Assembly: GCA_015847255.1 (NCBI GenBank)
Contig: JADLZK010002575.1
Coordinates: 1-64,000, forward strand
Direction: 5' to 3'
Length of the DNA: 64,000 nt
Source: Hyparrhenia diplandra
Taxonomy: Eukaryota > Streptophyta > Magnoliopsida > Poales > Poaceae
Both the position numbers and the translations under genes were made by a program. Below the pieces are notes generated by a model that was not told where the DNA came from, did not search any database, and saw only the letters and a program-made list of their open reading frames with translations. Shown here piece by piece: positions 23,649-36,017 of the stretch; the stretch's first letter is position 1, and each line of letters starts with the position of its first letter.

Positions 23649-24180
23649 AGGCCTCCACTGTAGAAATTTTATTAAAAGAAGCAAAAGAACTGTACAAACC
23701 TATCTGGCAAGAAGCCAAACAGCAGCCCAAAAAAAAAACAGCAGACTAAAATTAATCCTGAAAAGGCTAGAAGAAAAACAAAACTGAACTAAAAAAAATA
23801 AGTTGTACACAAAGAAAAAAGTAGATCATTTGGCCTCATCAAGAAACCTATGTGATTGAAGTTTAGCCTCCTCAAAAACAGAGCCTTCTATGAAATTAGA
23901 GAATCCCTTCTTCTATTAAATATTATGTCCTTTCTTTGCTTCCAGATTTGCCAAGAGGCGATGGTGAAGATTCCATGAAGAAGGGGCACTGGAATTGCTG
24001 CCAACATCTTTGGCTGAAGGCTAGCTGCATCTGAAAAACAAATGAAAGGTAGTATCTTGAGCATTGCCATCTCAGCGAACACAGTTGTAGTTGTTGCCAT
24101 CCAATCTATGTCTTCTCCATTTTAGGATATTTTATTGTATTTAACCTATCCATTAGGAGGAGCCAAGTGAAAACTATGAG
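23649..24180 (-). mobile_element. LINE 3'-end fragment
   Basis: Minus strand. The open frame 23888-24100 contains ASWQIWKQRKDIIFNRRR, a form of the C-terminal 'W.IWK.RN..IF' segment found at the end of plant L1-type ORF2 proteins. The 3' tail runs to about 23649. The SINE next to it inserted in or beside its tail. Everything upstream of the C-terminus is lost. Confidence 0.6.
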
Positions 24181-24313
24181 TTTATTGCATTTTCATAGGG
24201 TTCCAAATCCAAAGAAAAGGGGCTAGGGGTTGGAAGTTTCTATACGAAGTGTTGTAATTTAGAAGTGGAGAATTTTTTGTGTTTTCATGGACTTGAATTG
24301 TTTGTATGTAATC

Positions 24314-26607
24314 TTTTTTTTTTTGAAAAATCTGGAGGGGCCGTGGCCCCTACAGTAAAAATATTATTAAATAACATATAAAAAGAGTTTAGACAGAAGC
24401 GAAAAAGAAAAAGAGTACAGAGCAGCACCAGGGGTGCTCAAGAAACGAAGAACGAAATAAAAAAGAGAAAAACTAATCTTCTATCTGCGCAATATTGTGG
24501 CTCCATTGGATAAACTGTGGAAGTTTGCTAGCTTTGACCCTGTGTTTAAGCAGAGACAGTTCCTTCTTGAAGATATGTTGGCATTCAGAATGGAGGGCTA
24601 AATCCCATTGAAGATTAGCCCGTTCCTGACCATCCAAATGGACCAATAGAGAAGAATGATAGCATCCATAAAAAAAGGGGAGCGAAGCTGGGTTTTGAGT
24701 AGAGAATTCAGATCAGGGAACATGACACCGGTGAGAGCTGCAAGTTGATCCAGTCCCAACACATAGCTGAAAACCGATATTCAGAGAAGAGAGGTAGACA
24801 GTTTCTTCAGTCAAGCTATTACAAAAGACACAACTGTAATCATCCGGCTGCATTCCCTTCCTTTTTCAGAATGTTTCTTGTGCTGAGCCTGTCTTTCATG
24901 AGCAGCCGGAAAAATAACTTATGTTTAGGGCCGACAGTTGGACCTCGAGCCATCTGAATGAGGGATGAACATGCAGATTGCCAATCAAGCTTTTGTAAAC
25001 CTTTGAAGAGGAGAATTTCTTAGATCCCCAAATGTAGGTCCAAACATCCTTAACATCAGAAGGATGCTGAGCACTAATCAAGTTACTGAAGCTCTTGAAG
25101 CGGAAGGAAGGCTGCTCAGGAGAGGGGATTTGGAAGAGATCGGCAGCATCGTTGGGTCAGCACCTTCGAACAGTGGCAAGTTTATGGGCAGCAAAAGAGA
25201 AAAGTTCAGGGTATGAGTCAATTAGTGGGGGTTAACCCAAGCATCATGCCAAAATAAAGTAGTGTCACCACGGTGAGCTTGGGGTCTTGCAATACTTTTG
25301 AATTCGAGGGAGAAGCTTCAAGATATCTCTCCACTAGAAGGAGCCTTTTCTGATATGACTAGGCAACTTTCCATTTTTGTAATGCTTTTCCCAAACTAGA
25401 TGAACCCAAGGAATGTCCTCTTTATTGAAAAATTTATGCAGATTCTTCATAAGCAGGGCTTTGTTTTGCTTCTCAATGTCAATAATCCCTAATCCTCCTT
25501 CAATTTTTGGGACACAAGTCATTGGCCAAGCTGCCTTGGGAGGTGTATTAGCATTACTCTGCACCCCTCCAAAAACAATATTTTCTATTCTTATCAACAT
25601 GTTTAATGATACTTTTTGGCAAGGCAAGAGTGCACATGAAGAAGGTAGGAAGGGCAGAAAAAACAGCATTAGTCAGTTCTAACCTCCCAGCAAGGTTTAA
25701 GAAAGTGGAGATCCCACCAAGTCTCCTTTCACATTTACTGACCAAGGGCATGAAATCCAGAGCTCTTGGCCTGTCAATGGACAAAGGCAGGCCCAGGTAA
25801 GTGAAGGGAAGGGATCCTTTTGAACAACCAAATGTGGCAGCAAGCAAATTGAGTCTATTCTCTGAAACATTAATTGGAACCATCATAGACTTTTGAAAGT
25901 TTACTTTGAGACCAGTGGCCATAGAGAAGCTATTAAGCAAAGCTTTGAGAAAGAAGAGCTGATTAGTATCTCCTTCAGCAATAATCGGAGTGTCATCAGC
26001 ATATTGCACCACTGGATAATCTGTAGAACTTTGCAAGGGAATTGGTAGGTTCAAAAGGCCCATATCCTTGGCTTTGTTGATCATGGATTGAAGGAAATCA
26101 GCTGCCAGCACAAATAAAAGGGGAGAAAGAGGATCACCCTGTCTAACACCCCTTTTGTAGTGGATGGTTTTGCTAGGTACACCATTAAGTAGGACTGAAG
26201 AAGTTCCAGAGTTAAAGATGGCTTTCATCCACTCAATCCATCTCGGACAGAAGCCCTTGGCCTGCATAATGGTGATCATAGCCTCATGCTCTATTTTATC
26301 AAATGCCTTCTCAAAGTCCAGTTTAATGATAACAATCTCCTTTTTCGAATGATGGCAGAGGTGAAGATATTCAAAAGCCCAAGCAAGACAATCCTGAATG
26401 GTCCTGTTCTTGATGAATCCATATTGGTTCTTATGAATCAAGGAGGTCACACATGGCTGAAGCCTATTAGCCAAAATTTTAGTGATGAGCTTCACTGAAG
26501 AATTGAGCAGTGAAATTGGTCTAAAGTCATTCACCCTCCTGGCATTCTCAACCTTTGGGATCAGAGTAATATAAGATGAATTGATGCTCAGGCATGGTTT
26601 GATAACT
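24314..26607 (-). mobile_element. 5'-truncated L1-type LINE
   Basis: The poly(A) tail appears as eleven T at 24314-24324. The tail is preceded (minus strand) by a conserved 3' UTR with a GGGGCCACGGCCCC inverted block. ORF2 reverse transcriptase and the zf-RVT region follow upstream. The endonuclease and ORF1 are absent, since recognisable sequence stops near 26607, typical of aborted reverse transcription. I could not find a clear TSD. Confidence 0.82.
24880..26606 (-). pseudogene. LINE ORF2 fragment: reverse transcriptase plus zf-RVT
   Basis: Reading leftwards from about 26606: NSSYITLIPK, then NDFRPISLLN (RT block 1), KLDFEKAFDKIEHEA, RGVRQGDPLSPLLFVLA, and QYADDTPII at about 25988-26010 (catalytic DD), then the thumb to 25554. 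After a frameshift the next part (25334-25669) carries AAWPMTCVPKIEGGLGI. A zf-RVT-like IWGSKKFSSSKVYKSLIGN segment lies near 24900-25080. The first 326 codons are open, while the 3' half has frameshifts. Both catalytic aspartates are kept but the protein lacks its endonuclease, so it is inactive. Confidence 0.85.
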
Positions 26608-26795
26608 GATAGATGCCCACACCATGAGGATTCATTAGTGGCACATATTTCTCAAACAATCATTATTCTATTATTATTGAACCCTCTTCCGATAACTAAC
26701 TAATTGACTTATCATGCAGAATAATATGTTCTAGCTTTACATGAAAATATTCTATGATCCATGTAAAATATTCTATGAAAATATTCTACGGTTCA

Positions 26796-27065
26796 GGAAA
26801 GGCTTCGACTCCTTAGTGCTCCTTGTGTCTTGGATGATCTGGGAGGAAAGGAATCGGACCTTGGTGTAGTCGAGTATTTTCCTATTGTTGCATTTCAGAC
26901 GAGACAATATAATGTCTTGGTTGAACTCCAAGTTAGAAATTTCTTTGGCCATATCAACTCCACATTTTTTTGTGGCCTGGGCACATGTGCGAATTAAATA
27001 AGCAGCACCAACACATCTATAAAGAGGCAAGAGGTGCAAGGCGCTATTGAATTGCATCACTGTCT
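26796..27065 (+). mobile_element. LINE C-terminal fragment, opposite orientation
   Basis: The plus-strand frame reads FRKGFDSLVLLVSWMIWEER, a variant of the L1-type ORF2 C-terminus, followed by stops. It is opposite in orientation to the two LINE pieces on its left, so it is a separate insertion. Only the last part remains. Confidence 0.62.
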
Positions 27066-27119
27066 TCAATTTTTATTTCCCTGAAAACTGAACTTTGACA
27101 CAAAGAAAATGTGCATCAC

Positions 27120-27204
27120 TTCTGGTGATGCCACTCTAGTTTGCGAACTATTTTATTGGTAGATATAGATGTTGAAACCTTCAGATGTGCCATCCCCTCA
27201 CCTA
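27120..27204 (-). ncRNA. Two weak miR2118-like motifs
   Basis: ttctggtgatgccactctag at 27120-27139 resembles the site at 6131 with an insertion. ttcagatgtgccatcccctc at 27180-27199 resembles the site at 3581 with small insertions. No TATA box is at the usual spacing. They may be decayed target sites. Confidence 0.18.
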
Positions 27205-28357
27205 ATGAGTCCTTTCATCACATGAACAAAGATAAGGTTGTCTGTATGTCATGTGGACCACCAAGACCATCATATGGGAAATGAGATAGTAGAAAAACGA
27301 GCTCCTCAGAATGTAGGAGCAGAGAGACCCCCAAGTATCAGCAGAAAGCTTGCGGGTGCAAATAGTGAGCTAGGAAGCGGCATAGAACAAACCGCAAACG
27401 ACCCTCGAGATTTAAGTTCCACCTCGTTCAGGAGATACATGAAGCAAATGAGACTTGTGTTGCAAAAAGAGGACCTAGAATGGACAAAAGAAACCTAAAG
27501 ATAGATATATTTCCATGAACTCTTTGAAACCGCCACCACCAAAGGTATGATTTTTAGAGGTTCTTACCTAAGTCACCCACCTCTAAAAGTGGTAATGTTA
27601 GGCCTCCTTGTGAGGATGTGTGAAAAACTGTTAGTCACATGCATAGTTGAAAATTTTGGTCTACGCACAGTTTTTTTTGTTCCATTTCCATGTGTATGGG
27701 ACCCACAAGCTCCTGAGTCTCTTCCTATCCATTGCATCCTTATCGACCACAACACACGTGGCTTTGGCAAGACCAAAGGCAAAACACAAGGCCGTGGCTT
27801 GTATGAAGGCACCACGGTGACACCTCGACTATGGTGACAACTCCAACCGTGGTCTGGCCCGAGCAGGGCTGCACGGTTGGCTGCCTAGTGTGGCCTGTGC
27901 AGTGTTGCAGAGCAGATGTGCTGGCATTGGTACAGGGACAAGTGAAGGTACATGGCAGCAGTGTTGGCAAGCTTTTGTTTATGCCCAAAATCCAATTTTG
28001 TATGCACTAATATATATGGCCAAGTGAGGTGTACATGCAATAAATTCTGCGGTATTGTTTTATCACTAGATTTGATCCACTAAGCTGTAAATGTAGTCCA
28101 GCAGGTTATTAGATTGATATTCATTTGTTCCTTTCAGAATGTTGTTTAGGTTTTAGGTTTTCCTTCACTAGTCCTTTGATTATACGTGGATAACGCGCAA
28201 CACAAACATATTGTCATAGTATTTTAAACATTTTTTAGAGTGCAAGGGCACAATGCCCGGACCTTCTATTATTAGCAAAAAAGGCTATACTAATCATCCA
28301 GTTTACAACACAGAGTTTTAACCCAACGCACTCAGCTCGCGCTAGCGCTGAGGCAAA
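27205..28357. other. Non-coding stretch with transposon scraps
   Basis: No gene recognised. Around 27545-27600 a 'tttttagagg ... cctctaaaa' inverted pair resembles the ends of grass DNA transposons but no full element can be delimited. From about 28231, a T-rich start followed by gggcacaatgcccgg looks like the 3' tail of a minus-strand LINE. Confidence 0.35.
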
Positions 28358-28373
28358 GAGATAGTATAAAGCT
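28358..28373. repeat. 16-bp TSD, left copy
   Basis: gagatagtataaagct, repeated exactly at 29435-29450. Confidence 0.93.
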
Positions 28374-29434
28374 TTTTTTTAATAATGGAATTAACATTCC
28401 GGCCTCTGCGGTAACGCACACAGCCTAAGGCCTCTGTGTGACCACACACAGCCAAACATGTTACAAAAACTAAGAATAAAAAAACTTTAGTACATGATCT
28501 ACTACATCCAAAGAAGAATTGAGCTTACTACTCAGACAGTGCTAAAGATATCGATGTCGCTTCATGATTGTCTTCGAATCAGCCACCACGCCTTGAACAA
28601 CGTGGACCAAAATGATCTTGAAAGAAACTCATTGGATGTATACAGCCCCCACTGCAGCTGGTAAATCGGCCCACGCTTGAAATCGTGTGCACTCACCATT
28701 GCCCCTCCACCTTGATGTACCGGCAGCGTTCGGGATAGCCACCATCGATATTTTGTATGGGAGGAAGACCCCGAACTGTCTTCAATCTACTGTCTAGGGC
28801 ACTGCCTCCTCCGTAGATCTGGAGGAGTAGCGCGCCAGCGTGGACCGGGAGTCAGCTCCGCACGTACAACGGGGTCCCACGCAACCATCTCCTTGGGCGC
28901 CATCCTCTGTAGAATGGAGGACGCGCACCGACGCTCCAGCCATGGGAAAGGTGGATTTGGAGAGGGCGGGGTGGGCATTGGTGGCGGACGTCTTGAGCTC
29001 GAGGTGGAGGCCAAGTGAGGCAGTGATGTGGAATTGCTCGCTAGCCAGATCAATGCTCAAGACGTCGGGACCGCGATGGGAGGGACGGCGAGTTCGTCAG
29101 GGCGCCGCACCAGGCGACGTCCGTGGCGAGGCGCTGGCGGCGGCAACCGGAGGCCATGCATCCAACCTCTAGGCCGCCAGATCCGGTGAGAGGTAGAGAA
29201 GGGCCGCCGGCCAAAGAGCGTACCAGCGCCGGCGAATAGGATCGGAGCGTCACGAGCACTCCGTGAGGAAAGCCCAGCCGTCGCCATCACAGCCGTCTGC
29301 TGGGTTGTGCCGGCGTTGGGCTCCGGCGATGACCGGGGAGGCGAGGAGCGGCTGGCGGCTGGTGGCGCTCCGTGGATCCTTCGATCCGTGTTTTCCGGAT
29401 GAAAGCAAACAACTGGTATTAACCTACTAGTTGG
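28374..29434 (-). mobile_element. 1.06-kb retroposon with poly(A) tail, no RT
   Basis: Flanked by a perfect 16-bp TSD, with poly(T) directly after the left copy, so a poly(A)-tailed RNA was inserted on the minus strand. The 3' end contains cattccggcctctgcggtaa on the plus strand, a tail type seen in grass zinc-knuckle retroelements. The interior is GC-rich with short overlapping frames (the longest part reads MATAGLSSRSARDAPILFAG from about 29287 leftwards) that I cannot assign. It may be an internally deleted, non-autonomous LINE derivative or a retroposed transcript. Confidence 0.8.
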
Positions 29435-29450
29435 GAGATAGTATAAAGCT
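29435..29450. repeat. 16-bp TSD, right copy
   Basis: Exact copy of 28358-28373. Confidence 0.93.
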
Positions 29451-29741
29451 AACATGCATCAGAAGAAGATAGTTGTACAAATGACAGGGTGGGCGAAGCT
29501 TCCTGCATTTTGTGCACCAAAGATCTTGGTTTGCCTTGTAATTTCTCCAACCCAAACAGCTCTCTGGCTTTCATCCACTGGGATGTCGACAGCCGTACAG
29601 ACTCTGTGGCTCCTTCCAACAAGATGAGTTTCATGATTTTTTGATCAAGCTGCAGGCTGGCAGTCTTTTGCTTAGTGTCGACTTCATCCTATATATGTGA
29701 TATTGTTTGGTGAACTTAAAACAGTGGCGTGACACATCTCT

Positions 29742-29970
29742 TTCCACGATCCACCCATTCACATAAGAGACAGATGTTGTTGCAGCCGTGGCCATATAGA
29801 GTCATCCATGGGCAAGGAGGACCAAAGCACTTATGCTTCAACATATAGAGTCAGCGTTCTGGTGGTCATGTGCAGGTGCAAAAGTAAAGGATTGTCCATA
29901 TGGGCCGTGGGTCCGAACCACTTGGAATTTTGGCCAAGGACTCTGCTGGGCAAGTCACCTAGGGATATAT
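29742..29970 (-). ncRNA. Candidate 21-PHAS precursor H (miR2118-like site)
   Basis: The plus strand at 29742-29763 reads ttccacgatccacccattca, matching the consensus with one small insertion and one deletion. A TATAT element at 29965-29970 lies about 200 bp upstream on the minus strand. The copia insertion at 30022 begins about 50 bp beyond that box, so distal promoter sequence may have been displaced. Confidence 0.32.
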
Positions 29971-30016
29971 TCTTTTTATGCAGAATTTCTTATAGAAATT
30001 CCATAAAAATATGAGG

Positions 30017-30021
30017 AGTCT
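30017..30021. repeat. TSD (AGTCT), left copy, of the composite copia element
   Basis: AGTCT precedes the 5' LTR and recurs at 51366-51370 after the 3' LTR. Confidence 0.95.
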
Positions 30022-30248
30022 TGTTAAACGATGACATATCTGATGTATAGGATATTCCTAGGACTCTAGCTGATATATTGTATTATTGTTGTAATCTCCT
30101 AGCTTGTAGGTCAAGTTAGGAATAGGTGCTAGATCCTAATCTGTTGTAACCGAATATCCTCTTGTACATGCCATCGTGGGGGCTTTGCCCACCTATATAA
30201 CATGTAACCGAGTCCCTCAACAGGGCAACTCGTTCACCCAATTTTACA
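30022..30248 (+). repeat. 5' LTR of composite copia element (227 bp)
   Basis: Starts TGTTAAACGATGAC and ends CCAATTTTACA. Every base I compared equals the 3' LTR. The TATA box TATATAA is at 30194-30200. Confidence 0.96.
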
Positions 30249-30261
30249 TGGTATACAGAGC
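30249..30261 (+). other. Primer-binding site of composite copia element
   Basis: tggtatacagagc directly follows the LTR and resembles the initiator-Met tRNA complement. Confidence 0.85.
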
Positions 30262-30282
30262 CGGAAATCCCAGCGGAGATCC

Positions 30283-30722
30283 ATGGCTTTCGCTTCCTCT
30301 TCTTCCACTGCAAACCCCATCTCCTCTATCGGTGTCTTCCTTTTGCCGCCAAGCGAGAAGCTGACCAGAAGCAATCATGTCGTATGGAAGATTCAAATCC
30401 TTTCAGCGCTCAAGGGAGCGCAGCTCGCCTCATTCATCGAGGCGTCGGCAGCCCCACCAGATCGGTTCCTTCCTCTCAAGGACCCGAACGACAAGACGGA
30501 GGCGCCTGTGGTGAACCCGGAGCATGCAACATGGCATGCAAAGGACCAGACGGTCCTCAGCTACCTCCTGTCTAATCTTGGACGGGAGATCATCGGCCAG
30601 GTGTCGACGAAGGCCGTTACTGCCGCAACTGCCTGGGCGGCTATTGAGGAGATGTTCGCCTCTCAATCGAGGGCACGTCTCATTGCCACAAGGATGGCGC
30701 TTGCTACTGCCTCCAAGGGCAT
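30283..30722 (+). pseudogene. Copia gag, N-terminal part, interrupted by LARD insertion
   Basis: The ATG is at 30283, 22 bp after the primer-binding site. The frame begins MAFASSSSTANPISSIGVFL and shows the copia gag pattern (WKIQILSALKGA, later TAWAAIEEMFASQSRAR). It runs open for about 146 codons until the LARD inserted at 30723. The frame resumes at 37394 with the same reading phase once the LARD and one TSD copy are discounted. Confidence 0.88.
30718..30722. repeat. TSD (GGCAT), left copy, of LARD-1
   Basis: GGCAT flanks the element on both sides (30718-30722 and 37394-37398). Confidence 0.93.
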
Positions 30723-32126
30723 TGTTGGTATTTATTAAGTGCTAAAAGAATATGAAGGATTCCGCAAGCGCACAGAACACCTACCATTGTAGCTTTTCCC
30801 TAGGATGAGTATTCTAGAGTATCGTATCCACAGAGAAGCGTTGGCTAAAGAATCTAATAACTCACAATCATGTATCTACTAACTTAGCAAACCACTAAAC
30901 TAAAGTGAGGGGGTAAATGGTAAATGATAGGAGTTATGAATAATATCAATCACACAAGAGAATTCCTAATGATAAATGTGTAGTAGCAAGTTGAGAGGAC
31001 AGCGGGAGAGATCTAGGTTCCTATGTACTTCTCTATTACTTAGGTTCTATGATAGTAATTACACTAATGCACTTTGGAGCAGCAGATCCGTCCCAACTCT
31101 CAAGAAAGACTGGGAAGAAGGTAGTTGGGAGGGAGAAAGGCTGGGAAGAAGGTAGTTGGGAGAAGGCTGCCAAAAGCTCTCTGAAACACCAACCCGAACG
31201 TGGTGGACTACATCGGCCTATCGGGGATGTCACCCCTAGGGCTACCACAACTATCCGTGGGATTGGGCGCAACCTCAGGTAACCTGTAGCCTAGACACTA
31301 TGTCTATACTATCGATTACTACTCTAGCTACCATGAATAACCAGAGCCCTCAATACGAGCGGAGATCCCATGCAATAGCATAACAACTATACTTAACCAA
31401 ATATATGAAAGTCATGGAAGTAAATAGAGAAGATAAATATATGAATCATAAGTCTTACAAAGAAAGGATACAAGACATACCAAACTCGTGAGACATCTCC
31501 GAACCGGAGCAGCCCCCTCTCCCCTAACTCTCTAGTTGCTAATCTACTACATTGGAGAGTCTAGCCCTAATTCTCTAGTGGAGAGGTTGTCCTCACATTG
31601 GGACACCTCCAAGACCAACAGTCAAGAGATAATGAATGGAATGAATTAGAATGAATTAGGGTTACACCACAGAGGCGGGGGTCTCCTTATATAGCCCTAG
31701 GCTTATGCACGACAGCCCTTGGATCAAACCGAGGCCTTGAGCAGCGGTGTAGATATCTTCTTAATGGTGGTTGTGAACCGACCTTCGAAACAGAGGCTGA
31801 CAATGGGCCCCATGGCCACCGCCCTTTTGCTACTAGGGCGCCGCCCGCACTGCTTGCAGTGGGCCCCGGCTTGTGGCTCGTGCCTTCCGGTGTCTTACGG
31901 AATGTTCTTACGTGGGTTTCAAGTTGGATTGCTTCCGCGAATATGTCTTTATGTCGTAGGGCTTGCAAACTCTTGGGCGTTTTTTCTGTTTAATCCCGAA
32001 AATATATAAATCACCAAAACTCGTGGAATTATGTCGGTAAAGCCCCTATACTATGTTGATATTTATTTTAAGCCCTTATTTCAGTTTTGAAAAGCCTATA
32101 TATTTATGCTATAATAGGTGTCAACA
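30723..32126 (-). repeat. LARD-1 3' LTR (left in the window)
   Basis: 1404 bp. It carries an extra local duplication near 31118-31165 (gggaagaaggtagttgggag repeated) that is absent from the other LTR and explains most of the length difference. Confidence 0.93.
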
Positions 32127-32141
32127 AGCTCCCCCAAGCTT
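32127..32141 (-). other. LARD-1 polypurine tract
   Basis: Plus text agctcccccaagctt; the minus strand AAGCTTGGGGGAGCT ends exactly at the LTR. This fixes the element's orientation. Confidence 0.85.
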
Positions 32142-35100
32142 ACCCTTTGCTAGTCCCTAGCAAAGCCAAACTCAGCAATGGATCAGGAGTTGCTACAACG
32201 CTTTCATGCCTCAACAAGTACACATGCTTTCAAACAAAATTTCTCCTCAGGATAAGAATAAACTTGTTCAACCTTCAACTTACTCATATTACCTTTAACC
32301 ATGGAGCTTATAGCCTTTTCTTAGGATCTTGGGCAATTGAAAGATAGAACAATCAAGTCAAGCACCATGTCTCAAACTCTTTGTTCAACTATCATTAGGA
32401 GTTTTTGCTAATTTTCAAAATAAAACTCAAAGTTCCTTTAGTATGACCCTTTCAAACCTCTCATTTGTGGTATTTGTGGATCCTCTTTCGGGCAATAGTG
32501 ATGTGTTGCCTTTTTCTCTTAATATGTGATATTTTTTGGCATAAGGCGGTAGGACACTATGCCTTCTTCTCCCTCACCCTATATCTAAGGCTTATATGTG
32601 GAGTTCATAGGTGGGAGAAAACTAAATCTACTTACTAAGCATATATTGTAAAGTCAAGCAATGGATCCAAAGTCACAAGTCATCTTTGCATGTGCATGTG
32701 CATGGTGTAGTGAATATGATGGTAGGTGTATGAGGCGAATGAAGTGAAAGCCTAATTCTACTTTTTTGCTCCTGTAAGAAACATATCTTTCTCTTTAGGA
32801 CTTTGAAAGTATTTGGGAGAACCCTCGAAATGTATACTCTTCCTATATTTTTTTTCTCATTTTTTTTTCTTTTTTCTCATTTTTTTTTTTCATGGAGAGG
32901 CGGGCATCTAAGTACCCATTGTTTTCATAGCGGACACTTGTCCAATTTTTTTTTTACTCTCCTTTATTCTTTTTTTTAGGGAGGTAGGCTCTACTATCGC
33001 CCGTAGGACATTTGTCCATTTTCATCTCCCCTTTCTTTTCTCTCTTTTTTTTTTATACAACCCAAGCCTCTTTTTGCAATAAACTTGTAGAGAGATAGAA
33101 ACAAGGATAAAGGAGCTTTATGAGATGTTGGCTAAGTAAATATGTGTGAGGAATATTTTTGGTTGCTCTCTCCTAGGGTAGGAGTAGAACATTTTTAGTG
33201 GATTTATGGTGGATGTTTGGTGGATGCGTACTTCTAGGGTAGAAGTAGCATAAGTGCAAGTGATTATAGTGGAGTGGAGTGTGTAGAGTGTGTGCATGAG
33301 TAGCGGTATGACAGGTTTCTAAGGGTCAACAAAGATTGACCAAACTCAATACAAAGTAAGAAGCCTATATATGTCAAAAAGAGTTTTTCCTATCTAAAGA
33401 GCGGTGTATATATGGTCGTGGTAGGAATCAACACTCTGTCATCTACAGGAACTCATCATGTGCTCTTTTAATTTTCAAAGGATAAATCTCCGAGTTCTAG
33501 CATCACTAAAAGTAAGATAAATAGCAGCTGGACTCTCATATATCATACCCGTCAATCACCTAGACTTTAGAGCAAGCATTTGCAACCCACGGGTTTCAGG
33601 TTGAGCAAAATCTCAAGTCAAAGCGGTTGCATTAAAAGCTCGAGAGAAATTAAGCTTGGAAGGTAGGTACTTGAAAGGAATTATGACGGAGCAACTATTC
33701 ATCATCTCCATGACTAGAGATTATCTTCTTCCAAAGCAAAGTGTGCAACATTCTAGCTTACATGATTAGGACTATGAGATCAAGAGAGTGGTGATAGGAA
33801 CAATTAAAGAAACAAAACAAGTTGAGCTAATAAAGCTAGATCAAGCAAGGTTGTTACTCTAACAAGTTTGATTCTTTATTTATGAACAAGCCATAATTAA
33901 GGTAAAGCTTAATTAATGACAACTTACCTCAAGATGTTACCTTACTATTGGAGTGTGATGGCGTAACACCTTGTGGTGGTATTTTTCTTCTTGCTTTCGA
34001 AGCTTTTCTTCTTTTGGCCTATTGTGTATCTTGCTCCTCACTTATCTCCTTTATTGCATTGTCCATTCTTTCTTTTAAATTGTGCTTGGACCTTTTTGCT
34101 CCTCTCATGATTTTATTCCTGCAGTATTAGTTGACAACATATACCCGAAGGAATATCCAAGTAATTTTAACAAGGGTAGAATTGTCATGAAGCTAAAAGG
34201 TATCTTCTATGCTACAAAAAAGTTTTTGGTTTTAATTAGCATATGCTCACTATTACGTTTTCTCTAATGGATTTTTTTTATATATATCTTAAGTTTGATT
34301 TTGATGTATGACATTTATTAACCAATCAAACTTAGAGAAACAAAGTAATAGTGAGTAGAGGGATTGCAAACCAAAGCATGTCGAAAGTGACGGGAGCTCG
34401 AGAAGAGGAAGAGTAATGTCGATGATCTTTAGAGGAGTCGACCTTCCTCCCCAATGCTCGAGCCTTTTACGTCACTCGACACTTTAAGTGTGAATGTTGA
34501 AACATCCCTCATCATGTGTTGCAATCAACATGTCCTTAGATGTTGTTCATCCTTTGTTCCCTGCAAGGTTAGTGACCGAGAATACCCGAAGGGAACTTGT
34601 CCTAGAAACATGTTGTTGTTTTCTTTTTAGCATGAGCCTTCATGTGCTTTCTTTTTTATTTTTAGAACATAAGACAAATATGTGATTTATATTCACTTAC
34701 CTGTCCATGATGTTCTTGTGGCCCATTGCTTTTGTCAATCCACTTACGTTGAGTGATTACTTTTCGTGATCGTGTTATATGGCACTCTTCTTCATCGAAT
34801 AGACATAGCATAGACTCTTTTTACGCAAACTATTATTAGTGGACACATACCCGAAGGAATACAACAAGGTTTAAATAGGGGTTGTGTCCAAAGTTTATAT
34901 GATTTCTTTTTTATGCTAATGAGAAGATGGTTCTTTTGATATTCTTAGCATAGATTGTATTCATCATGTCTTATACCGATTTTGTTTTATGGCTGCACTC
35001 TAGTATATGGATCAAGGCAAAAGGTTACTTGTGGCAAAAGACAAGGTGAATGATATTTGATACTTACAATTCTTCCATCAATGATGAATGAGCCGTGTCT

Positions 35101-35990
35101 TATTGCACAAGGTTGGAGTTCATCATATGCCTTGCTTCATCTCTCGATATGAGTTCATCTCTTGACTTACCCCAATTGATCTTGAGAATTTTTCGCAAGG
35201 GTTAGTCCAACAAAATATCCAATGTCTACATAAGCTATTCTTAGTTCAATAACCAAACTAGACTCCATGTCTAATTCAATTAAGGAAGGCTATTTAACCT
35301 AAGCACCACGCTTAATTTAAAAGCCAATGGAAGTATGTCGAAGTACTTCCAAACCAATGCATACCATAGCGAGACAAAGATAGCATTAAAGCACTAAAAA
35401 GTTTTATCGGATAGAGATGAAAGAGCATGATCATGGTGAGTTTTTTTTATAGAGATGCAAACTATATGGATATATGCAAGGAAATAAACATGGAATGGAT
35501 CTATTATGAGAAAACATAAGCTAGATGGAATGAATGCATGGATCAAAGTAAACATGCAATGCAATGCGGGGAATTAAATGATAACTACTCAATCAATTTA
35601 TAGTCCATGAGCAAGACTTTCTCACCTTTTTAATCATACTTACCATGATGTGCGGCTTCTATGTACGTCACTTGAGATGTGTGAATTGAATTCTTGTGAC
35701 GGCGACTTCTCTTTTTTTTTCAATCTACATATGGTTAGAATAATATATATGTGAATACATACCTTTTGAGATGGCGAGGGTTCCAATGTTGATGAATCTT
35801 GAATGATCAGGCACACCGGGTTCCTCAATGTTTTTCTTTTTCTTGTGGAATCTTGTCGAAATGTGTCGGAAACGACTTCTTTTTTGTCTGTCTATTCCAC
35901 AACTCAATAGAACAAGGGTAATCCTACTAAAGCTAGTGATGCACTAAATTAGCGAGACATCAAGATCGTTATTAAAATCTTACCGCCAAA
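32142..35990 (-). other. LARD-1 internal non-coding region
   Basis: About 3.85 kb with no domain-bearing frame. It has long T-rich tracts near 32850-33050 (plus strand) and short frames only. The stretch from about 34285 onwards is closely matched by LARD-2 at about 46510-48100, which shows it is conserved element sequence rather than host DNA. Confidence 0.85.
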
Positions 35991-35995
35991 TGCTT

Positions 35996-36012
35996 CCCGC
36001 AACGGCGCCAAA
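35996..36012 (-). other. LARD-1 primer-binding site
   Basis: The minus strand reads TTGGCGCCGTTGCGGG, adjoining the 5' LTR after a short agcttt spacer. It is typical of Tat/Athila-type gypsy elements. LARD-2 has the same site in slightly altered form near 48078-48098. Confidence 0.8.
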
Positions 36013-36017
36013 AAGCT

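Noticed and set aside
26596..26620. Another miR2118-like site (ctgatagatgcccacaccat)
   Set aside because: Needs several gaps, lies at a LINE truncation point and has no TATA box at the usual spacing.
27545..27600. Inverted 'tagagg ... cctcta' pair as a complete MITE
   Set aside because: No second end or TSD could be placed, so an element cannot be delimited.
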